NCBI RefSeq assembly: GCF_932526225.1 | Contig: NC_064037.1 | Span: 7,794,203 to 7,858,202 of the forward strand | Length of the DNA: 64,000 nt | From: Nematostella vectensis | Lineage: Eukaryota; Cnidaria; Anthozoa; Actiniaria; Edwardsiidae | Reading direction: 5' to 3' | In this document: positions 55,269 to 64,000 of the stretch, in pieces | Numbering within the stretch: position 1 is the first letter of the stretch | How the letters are laid out: the number at the start of each line of letters is the position of its first letter | Notes under the pieces: model-generated | Told to the model about the DNA's origin: nothing | The model's input: only the letters and a program-made list of their open reading frames with translations | The model's database searches: none | Position numbers and translations under genes: made by a program

Positions 55269-58200
55269 ATGACCCAACTGAAACATATGACTTCAAATAC
55301 TATTCAGCGAATAAGGGTCTTTACGTCACTAATCCTCCTTGCTTGGGGATCAACAATGACAGAACCTGGGTCGCGGTCATCTACCTTTGCGCGCTTCCCA
55401 AACACCGCGTTCGAGCTTGACGGGACCATACTGACGAAAGGTGAGGTGAGCGAGATGGAGTGCGCAATGATGTGTAGTGCCAAGCGCAGATGTAAAGTCG
55501 CGGTATACGAGACATGGACGCATGACTGCCGGCTTGGGAAGCACAGTAGTGGGCCCGAACAAACCGTCCATGGGATAGTCACGATGCGCAAAGTAAGTGA
55601 TTGGTGTTAGATATCTATGTTCTTATTAATAAAAGAGAAAAACCTAAGCTGGGAGAGAGTACCGAAAAGGATTAATGCGCGCCCGTATTAATTTAATACA
55701 TGGCCCCTTTTATGGCGAATATTGTAGTAAAAGATTCGTCTTTAGCAACTCGATCCATCCGCGCCCTCATTTTATGCAGCGTTAAAACCTAGCCCAGATA
55801 TTAAACCTCCCAAAGGTCAGACAGTAAAATCGGACCATTCTTCCAAAAATTAGATATTATTCTCCATTTGTGCATCAATTTTCGCTTTATTTTAAATTTC
55901 AGAATTCTTTATATTTAAATGCGCATTTGAATAAAAGAGTCTTCAAAACCAGCGATAAAACTAACTTAAAGCTCATCAAGTGTCATCAGTTGTAGGCGTT
56001 ACCATACCTCAAGGTATTATCAGCCAGTGAACTGTTATCTGTATTTACCTTTACTGTAAACGCCTGTATTACTTGTCATAAGTAATAAAACTGAAATTTG
56101 AGCCTGGATGGGCAATGATACTTGGCATCTATCACTCCTTGGCTTAGATAATAGAGAAAAGAGAATCTAGCACCTGTAGCAATATCTTACGCTCTCACGT
56201 CATTTTAAAAATAAATACATTGTATAGCAGCGGTTATAATTTGATGGCACTGTGTGTTTATTACAGATCGATTTAGAAAGGAAAACCCCTGTAATTGGTA
56301 AGTGCTTTTATCACGATAACAATTGGCGTCACTCATACATGCAAAGATTGGACGAGAGTTTTTTTTGTTCCCTTCAAGGTACTCCAGATGTTTTTCGCAG
56401 TTGCCAAGAAATATTAGAACACGGAAGGTAGAAATCTAAAAACCTGATATTCATATTATAAACACATGGCGAGTACTCACCTAGTGTGTACATGACAAGC
56501 ACTGCGCACATCACTCAGTGTGTACATGACGAGCACTGCGCACATCACTCAGTGTGTACATGACGAGCACTGCGCACATCACCTAGTGTGTACATGACGA
56601 GCACTGCGCACATCACCTGGTGTGTACATGACGAGCACTGCGCACGTCACCTAGTATGTACATGACGAGCACTGCGCACATCACCTAGTGTGAACATGAC
56701 GAGCACTGCGCACATCACCTGGTGTGTACATGACGAACACTGCGCACATCATCTAGTGTGTACATGACGAGCACTGCGCACATCACCTGGTGTGTACATG
56801 ACGAGCACTGCGCACATCACCTAGTGTGTACATGATGAGCACTGCGCACATCACCTGGTGTGTACATGACGAGCACTGCGCACATCACCTAGTGTGTACA
56901 TAACGAGCACTGCGCACATCACTTAGTGTGTACATGACAAGCATTGCGCACATCACCTGGTGTGTACATGACGAGCACTGCGCACATCACCTGGTGTGTA
57001 CATGACGAGCACTGCGCACAACACCTAGTGTGTACATGACGAGTACTGCGCACATCACCTAGTGTGGACATGACGAGCACTGCGCACATCACCTAGTGTG
57101 GACATGACGAGCACTGCGCACATCACCTAGTGTGTACATGACGAGCACTGCGCACATCACCTGGTGTGTACATGACGAACACTGCGCACATCACCTAGTG
57201 TGTACATGACGAGCACTGCGCACATCACCTGGTGTGTACATGACGAGCACTGCGCACATCACTAGTGAGTACATGACGAGCACTGCGCACATCACTTAGT
57301 GTGTACATGACGAGCACTGCGCGCATAACCTAGTGTGTACATGACGAGCACTGCGCGCATAACCTAGTGTGTACATGACGAGCACTGCGCACATCACCTG
57401 GTGTGTACATGACGAGCACTGCGCACATCACCTAGTGTGTACATGACGAGCACTGCGCACATCACCTAGTATGTACATGATGAGCACTGCGCACATCACC
57501 TAGTGTGAACATGACGAGCACTGCGCACATCACCTGGTGTGTACATGACGAGCACTGCGCACATCACCTGGTGTGTACATGACGAGCACTGCGCACATCA
57601 CCTAGTGTGTACATGACGAGCACTGCGCACATCACCTAGTATGTACATGACGAGCACTGCGCACATCACCTAGTGTGAACATGACGAGCACTGCGCACAT
57701 CACCTGGTGTGTACATGACGAACACTGCGCACATCATCTAGTGTGTACATGACGAGCACTGCGCACATCACCTGGTGTGTACATGACGAGCACTGCGCAC
57801 ATCACCTAGTGTGTACATGATGAGCACTGCGCACATCACCTGGTGTGTACATGACGAGCACTGCGCACATCACCTAGTGTGTACATAACGAGCACTGCGC
57901 ACATCACTTAGTGTGTACATGACGAGCATTGCGCACATCACCTGGTGTGTACATGACGAGCACTGCGCACATCACCTGGTGTGTACATGACTAGCAATGA
58001 GCACATCACCTAGTGTGTACATGACGAGCAATGAGCACATCACCTAGTGTGTACATGACGAGCACTGCGCACATCACCTGGTGTGTACATGACGAGCACT
58101 GCGCACAACACCTTGTGTGTACATGACGAGTACTGCGCACATCACCTAGTGTGGACATGACGAGCACTGCGCACATCACCTAGTGTGGACATGACGAGCA

Positions 58201-61200
58201 CTGCGCACATCACCTAGTGTGTACATGACGAGCACTGCGCACATCACCTGGTGTGTACATGACGAACACTGCGCACATCACTAGTGAGTACATGACGAGC
58301 ACTGCGCACATCACTTAGTGTGTACATGACGAGCACTGCGCGCATAACCTAGTGTGTACATGACGAGCACTGCGCGCATAACCTAGTGTGTACATGACGA
58401 GCACTGCGCACATCACCTGGTGTGTACATGACGAGCACTGCGCACATCACCTAGTGTGTACATGACGAGCACTGCGCACATCACCTAGTATGTACATGAT
58501 GAGCACTGCGCACATCACCTAGTGTGTACATGACGAGCACTGCGCACATCACCTGGTGTGTACATGACGAACACTGCGCACATCATCTAGTGTGTACATG
58601 ACGAGCACTGCGCACATCACCTGGTGTGTACATGACGAGCACTGCGCACATCACTAGTGAGTACATGACGAGCACTGCGCACATCACCTAGTGTGTACAT
58701 GACGAGCACTGCGCGCATAACCTAGTGTGTACATGACGAGCACTGTGCACATCACCTGGTGTGTACATGACGAGCATTGCGCACATTACCAGGTGTGTAC
58801 ATGACGAGCACTGCGCACATCACCTGGTGTGTACATGACGAGCACTGCGCACATCACCTAGTGTGTACATGACGAGCACTGCGCACATCACCTAGTATGT
58901 ACATGACGAGCACTGCGCGCATAACCTAGTGTGGACATGACGAGCACTGCGCACATCACCTGGTGTGTACATGACGAACACTGCGCACATCATCTAGTGT
59001 GTACATGACGAGCACTGCGCACATCACCTGGTGTGTACATGACGAGCACTGCGCACATCACCTGGTGTGTATATGGCGAGCACTGCGCACATTACCTAGT
59101 GTGTACATGACTAGCAATGCGCACATCACCTAGTGTGTACATGACGAGCACTGAGCACATCACCTAGTGTGTACATGACGAGCACTGCGCACATAACCTA
59201 GTGTGTACATGACAAGCACTGCGCACATCACCTAGTGTGTACATGACAAGCACTGCGCGCATAACCTGGTGTGTACATGACAAACATACGCGCATAACCT
59301 ATGTGCTGCACGTATCATCTAGTGCGTACATGACGAGTACTGCGCACATCATCTAGTGCGTACATGACGAGTACTGCACGTATCATCTAGTGATTGCATG
59401 ACGATTGCTTCACGTATCATCTCGTGCGTACATGACGAGTACTGCACGTATCATCTAGTGTGCGCACATAACACACTGTGTGCACGAAGACTGCGCAAAT
59501 TAACTAAACCTAGGTCCTCTGTATAATCTGATGTTTTAGGTCGGTAGGTTCCGGGGCTTACAATCTCACAACAGAGGACTCGAGCGAAGATCAAGTGTTT
59601 TGTCAAATGAGTGACAACAGCGCATGCGGAAGTGGAGGATGGACGCTGGTCATGATCATTAATGGTGATAAGGTAGATAACACATTCGGTGCTTGTGAGA
59701 TTATCACAGGATTGTTGTTCTGTTCAATGTGCTAAAGCATCCGTTTTTGTATGCTGATTTGTAACACGTATTGCGATATTTTTATTGAATTTAGATTTCA
59801 GATGATTTTTTCTTCCTGAGATATCACAACATGTCTTCCGATTATTGAATGACTTTTTTTCTTTCCTTCTTTTGACTTCTTAAAAATGCATTTAACCCAT
59901 TGACTCCTGGCTTTTTTGGAGCTGAATTTACAAAAAACAGACTGAAAACAGATACCTCCCCCCCTATTCTGAGTTTTATACAGGCCGTCAAAGTCAAACA
60001 CAGCTGCACCTAGTCAGCGGTATCCAAGCTTTCCAACAGTGCTTTGCGGTCCCCACTTTTAATCCCTCATCGTTGTGCTGAAGCCAGCACAAGTTGATGG
60101 TTGCTTGTATTTTTCATCAAAAATACAGCTATGAGCATATTAGGAGAGTGTCTCAGGACATCATGAAGTCTTTTGGGGCATAATTGAGTGCTTTGCTTAT
60201 GGATATTTGCAAGCAAAGGTGGATTCATGATGATTTTTTCTTGTTTGGCTTTGCCCGGATGAGAAAATAATTTTCTAATGAATCACCACAGCTCTCCTAA
60301 ATGCTGTCTTTTCTGAAACCAAATTGATTCCAAAATTGTTTACACTGCTATTCTGGGTCTGTATGACCTGAAATTGATTTGTTTGGCTTCAGGGTGAAAA
60401 GATTTATAAAAAAACCATCTGACTTTGGGAAGAGGAGTGTTGACTGGCCCTCCCCTCGTGAATTTTCCCCTGGATCTCCCAGAATGCTTTGCAATACGTA
60501 AAGACATTTTCGTGGTTGTACAATCCTTCAAGGAATGGACATTGTGTTTTGAGGCCAAGGAAATGTACCTGGAGGATCAGAATAAAGGTATCTGTTTGTG
60601 TCTTGAGCTGTGTTTGCTGATCTCTCTCCCTTGTGTGGTATTTTGAGCGTTTTATTGAAAGGGGTGATTCTGCTTTTCTCTCCTTGTTCGATTTGAGATT
60701 TGTCAAAGAACCTGTGCTATTATTTGGCTCAAGAGTAGATGCCAGCACCTTGGTTGGATGCATATCTGCAAGACCATTTATCCCTTAGACTGATGCCTGA
60801 GTATCTTCATCTTGTTGTGTTTATTTTGAATTTATGAATTTTTTGGGTTGTGGGTACTTCCCAAAGCCGGTACAGGCCGGTTGAGGGGTCAATGTGTTTA
60901 CCAACACACCCTAAAAATCATGCTTGCTTCACTGCCTGAGAACAATGCCTTTTTCGCAAGCTTAGATGCATACAACAGTGTAGGCAAATTCTGCTTGATA
61001 TACAAACAAGCCTCCTTTAAGTTATGGCTGATATTCTAACAGATAATTCTTATGTTAAAACCATTGGGGAAACCACAGGGAGCCCAAATTCTATTAAAAA
61101 TATTTGCCTTTATAGATTCAAAGCAGCAGTGTCAACCCACTTTTGGTACTTTTCCTGTATATTCACCGTCAAAGTAATCTTATCACAAAACCTTGCCTGA

Positions 61201-63026
61201 ATCTGATGTTTTCTTGGGCATTTTTTCTAAAAAAGCTATGCATATCATCCCTATCAATGAGTCCAGTCATGTCCAAGTAAAAAAAATTCTATTTTCTAGG
61301 TTAAAGATATTCACTTGCTAGAAATGGCATATATGTGATCCAATCCACTGGTGTATGTCACAGCACAAGTCTAAAAAGGTCTAGTTATTTTGATTAAAAT
61401 CTAGGGGTGGTTGATTAAGGGTGTTCGGAAGTTAGGTTGCCAGGGAAATTTTAAATTACCGCTGTTTTGTTAGAAGAAGAGTTTTACTGCTGAAATTGGT
61501 CAAGTGGACTAGTGACTAATCGGGCTACATATTAATGACGTCATTTGGTGACGTCATCACAGCAGAAAAAAACATTTATTTGCCTTTCCTTTAATTTTTT
61601 CAAAGGATTTTTAGTTTAGATTATTCATTATTTCTTTCTGAACAAACGTGAGCATGGATTTGATAAAATTTTAAAAATCAATTTTTTAGACCAATTAATG
61701 TGCAAGTCATTGGGGTATTTTGGTCGTATGTTTTTATTTTGACCTGTATGCCTTAATCCATGCTCAGTTTTAACAAGAAAAGGTTACACAATATTTCCAT
61801 ACTAAAAATTTTCAAGATTTAAGGTGCCACTTTACCTTTTTTGTGCGTCTGGAAGTCGTTGTTAACAGATGTGCTGTGGACCGAACTATTTGGAGGCGCG
61901 GCTGCTTAGCCACCAAACCTAGTGCACGGCGCTCTCCACGCTACCTTCAGACCAGCGACTTTGTGCTGCCAAAGCACATCTTTTCCTTTTTTGCTACGCC
62001 CAGTTGGCGGCATTTCAGCATATGAGCATGGTAAATTGTATAAAAAATAATAAACCTTTAAAAAAAAAGGGGGAGGGGGGAATGGAACATTTTTCACCGG
62101 CGAAAAGTTTGTAAACAAACGCGCGCGCGCCCTGAAAAGCCCGCCATTTTCAACCGGAAGCGATTTTTCCCGCCTAAATTGCGAGCGCGCGCGTCAGCGT
62201 AGCAACCAAGGTCGCTTAACAACCTAAAACACCCTTAATTAAAAACACATTCTGATAGTTTTGACTAAACGTGTTGGTAGCTAGGAAGACGATCCAACAT
62301 GATGCTGTTTTCGCTTTTATCGGTCAAAAACGGGGATAGATGCAGAATCGGAAAAAGTCATGATTAACTACCACAAAAACAGTTATGACTCTTAAGCACA
62401 GTATGCAAGTGTGACTGAAAACGAGTAAAATGATCGAAAGATGTGCTACAGATTAGGAAAGCTCCTTTCAAAATGTGTATGTCTTTTCTCATCTACAGCA
62501 GACGTTCAGATATGACTCCGACTACTGGACCAACAAGAAAACATTTCACCCAAGAAGAGGTCAATTGCTTGAGATGGATGATACCAAACTGCCCACGTAC
62601 TGGACAACATCATTCACCAGACTTTGTCTCGGAGTCAGGCCCTTAAAATTTAATTCGCCCATAGAGTGGAGTCATGTTGAATTCAGCGAGCGCCAGGCAT
62701 CTCTCTATTCAGTCATAACGTCAGGCCTAGATTTTATAAAGATGGGCCAAGAATGGTGGTTGAACGCCACTCATGCCAACAACCCACTGAGTGGCAAGAT
62801 ACAGGAAGGCATAAACGTCATGACATACAACACATCGGTGCGACTAGGCGTGGTCGGCACAGTTGATAACTGGACCGGATCACAGCGAAGACCCTCGTCC
62901 TATATGGGGGTAGGCACCCAGGCGTGGTGGCATCAGACATATGGAGGCATCTCTTGCGGCAGCGCAAAGTTTGAAAATTCCCTTAAAGAAAAGTCCCCTG
63001 CATTTTGTTACCTTCTGGTAAAATGA
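55269..63026 (+). CDS. secreted PAN/Apple plus fibrinogen-like protein (anthozoan type)
   Basis: Five exons, 55269-55592, 56267-56297, 56379-56427, 59540-59672 and 62499-63026, join in phase to 354 residues. The N-terminus has a hydrophobic run IRVFTSLILLAWGST that can serve as signal peptide (a downstream Met, MTSN, is also possible). A PAN/Apple-like module follows (FARFPNTAFELD, C-containing EMECAMMCSAKRRCKVAVYE). SCQEILEHG and QVFCQMSDNSACGSGGWTLV form the start of a fibrinogen-like fold with the GGWTLV signature. The C-terminal 176 residues (FRYDSDYWTNKKTF, PTYWTTSFTRLCLGVRPLKF) lack the usual fibrinogen calcium site and match, as I remember, proteins related to 'uncharacterised skeletal organic matrix protein 5' of corals and anemones. 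An extracellular matrix or adhesion role is inferred. Introns 3 and 4 hold the 34-bp satellite and two transposons. Confidence 0.8.
56467..59340 (+). repeat. 34-bp satellite in intron 3 of the PAN/fibrinogen-like gene
   Basis: About 80 copies (estimated from length) of TGTGTACATGACGAGCACTG then CGCACATCACCTAG. Variants such as TATGTACATGA followed by GTGAACATGA recur with an offset near 985 bp (56655 and 57640), so blocks of many units were duplicated together. Degenerate units continue to about 59500. Not derived from the neighbouring exon, unlike the HM13 arrays. Confidence 0.95.
59896..60896 (-). mobile_element. second, inverted copy of the TTAA-flanked element
   Basis: It is the reverse complement of 51841-52739 over most of its length, with roughly 100 extra bases (around 60003-60110) that the AGBL4 copy lacks. 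TTAA precedes it (59892-59895); TTTA follows (60897-60900), presumably a mutated TTAA. It lies in intron 4 of the PAN/fibrinogen-like gene. Confidence 0.75.
61419..62234. mobile_element. 816-bp element with TTAA target and GGGTGTT ends
   Basis: TTAA (61415-61418) then GGGTGTT at the left, AACACCC then TTAA (62235-62238) at the right. The next bases are partly complementary (AGTTAGGTTG with CAACCTAA). A GC-rich block near 62115-62215 (CGCGCGCGCGCC, TTTTTCCCGCC, GAGCGCGCGCG) stands out from the AT-rich intron. No coding capacity. The class is uncertain (piggyBac/Kolobok-like TTAA user). Confidence 0.6.
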
Positions 63027-63079
63027 GACCCTTAAATAGAGCAACAGACCATTTACCTTTAAAGGGAAGGCAGTGACCT

Positions 63080-64000
63080 GCTCTTCCTTAACACCCTGTC
63101 CCATGCCCTGTCCCACGCCCTGTCCAACGCCCTGTCCAACGCCCTGTCCAACGCCCTGTCCCACGCCCTGTCCCACGCCCTGTCCCACGCCCTGTCCCAT
63201 GCCCTGTCCAACGCCCTTTCCCATGCCCTGTCCCGTGCCCTGTCCAACGCCCTGTCCCATGCCCTGTCCCGTGCCCTGTCCAACGCCCTGTCCCATGCCC
63301 TGTCCAACGCCCTGTCCCACGCCCTGTCCCATGCCCTGTCCAACGCCCTGTCCCATGCCCTGTCCAACGCCCTGTCCAACGCCCTGTCCAACTCCCTGTC
63401 CAACGCCCTGTCCCATGCCCTGTCCAACGCCCTGTCCTATGCCCTGTCCCGTGCCCTGTCCAACGCCCTGACCCATGCCCTGTCCCGTGCCCTGTCCCAT
63501 GCCCTGTCCAACGCCCTGTCCCATGCCCTGTCCCGTGCCCTGTCCCATGCCCTGTCCAACGCCCTGTCCCATGCCCTGTCCCGTGCCCTGTCCAACGCCC
63601 TGTCCCATGCCCTGTCCAATACCCTGTCCCATGCCCTGCCCAACGCCCTGTCCCACGCCCTGTCCCATGCCCTGTCCCGTGCCCTGTCCCATGCCCTGTC
63701 CAACGACCTGTCCCATGCCCTGTCCAACGCCCAGTCCCATGCCCTGTCCAACGCCCAGTCCCATGCCCTGTCCAACGCCCAGTCCCATGCCCTGTCCAAC
63801 GCCCTGTCCCATGCCCTGTCCAATACCCTGTCCCATGCCCTGCCCAACGCCCTGTCCCACGCCCTGTCCCATGCCCTGTCCAACGCCCTGTCCCATGCCC
63901 TGTCCAACGCCCTGTCCAACGCCCTGTCCAACTCCCTGTCCAACGCCCTGTCCCATGCCCTGTCCAACGCCCTGTCCTATGCCCTGTCCCGTGCCCTGTC
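63080..64000 (+). repeat. 12-bp satellite running off the window
   Basis: About 75 copies (estimated from length) of GCCCTGTCCAAC/GCCCTGTCCCATG-type dodecamers begin 50-60 bp after the stop of the PAN/fibrinogen-like gene. The period is a multiple of three, so long low-complexity frames (CPTPCPMP on +, GQGMGQGV on -) stay open without being genes. The satellite continues beyond 64000. Confidence 0.95.

Noticed and set aside
56467-59340. CRISPR array
   Set aside because: The 34-bp units are directly adjacent with no unique spacers, and the context is a eukaryotic intron.
62880-63956. 358-residue minus-strand frame rich in GQGMGQGV
   Set aside because: It is a translation of the 12-bp satellite fused by chance to the antisense of the last exon of the PAN/fibrinogen-like gene; all frames in the satellite stay open.

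Overview
This is a eukaryotic nuclear window with split genes, GT-AG introns, AATAAA signals and abundant transposons. I infer a cnidarian, probably an anthozoan such as a sea anemone or coral. The reasons are the short introns, the closeness of the conserved genes to human proteins, a PAN/Apple plus fibrinogen-like secreted protein of a type I remember from anthozoans, and the cnidarian-style repeats. The species is not proved by the sequence.

Six split genes or gene models can be built by joining exons whose reading phases agree at every junction. They are ZMAT5 (U11/U12 snRNP 20 kDa zinc-finger protein, + strand, 17764-19798), an SRSF4/5/6-type splicing factor (- strand, 20939-24405), an uncharacterised class I methyltransferase-like protein (+, 24713-27609), signal peptide peptidase HM13 (-, 33531-45878, 11 exons), cytosolic carboxypeptidase 6/AGBL4 (+, 51033-53887) and a secreted PAN/fibrinogen-like protein (+, 55269-63026). 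There is also an intronless gene for a four-RRM protein with a mitochondrial-looking N-terminus (-, 47407-48765). The SR-protein and methyltransferase genes are head to head, 307 bp apart. Two of the genes (ZMAT5, SRSF) act in pre-mRNA splicing, but this looks like chance neighbourhood rather than an operon.

The first 17 kb is transposon territory. It holds a full-length LINE with an intact 1045-residue ORF and an 8-bp target duplication, an IS3-like integrase-type transposase split by a frame change, a RecQ-helicase pseudogene followed by a transposase-like remnant, a gag-like fragment interrupted by a 750-bp Mutator-like MITE with a 10-bp target duplication, and several minisatellites. From 27.6 to 33 kb lies a decayed rhodopsin-class GPCR. 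It carries two tandem repeat arrays and a solo-LTR-like insertion.

The most unusual observation is in HM13. Intron 3 contains a 5.6-kb satellite whose unit is the last bases of exon 3 plus its 5' splice site, so the transcript carries close to two hundred copies of its own splice donor. Intron 6 carries a second, independent array made from the end of exon 6, which encodes the catalytic YD motif; there nearly all copies have the donor GT changed to GA. Intron 5 has a tandem duplication abutting the exon 5 donor. ZMAT5 shows a related event: its last coding segment is repeated in its 3' UTR.

The right end (50-64 kb) contains TTAA-flanked non-autonomous transposons in the introns of AGBL4 and the PAN/fibrinogen-like gene, a 34-bp satellite of nearly 3 kb, and a 12-bp repeat that runs off the window.
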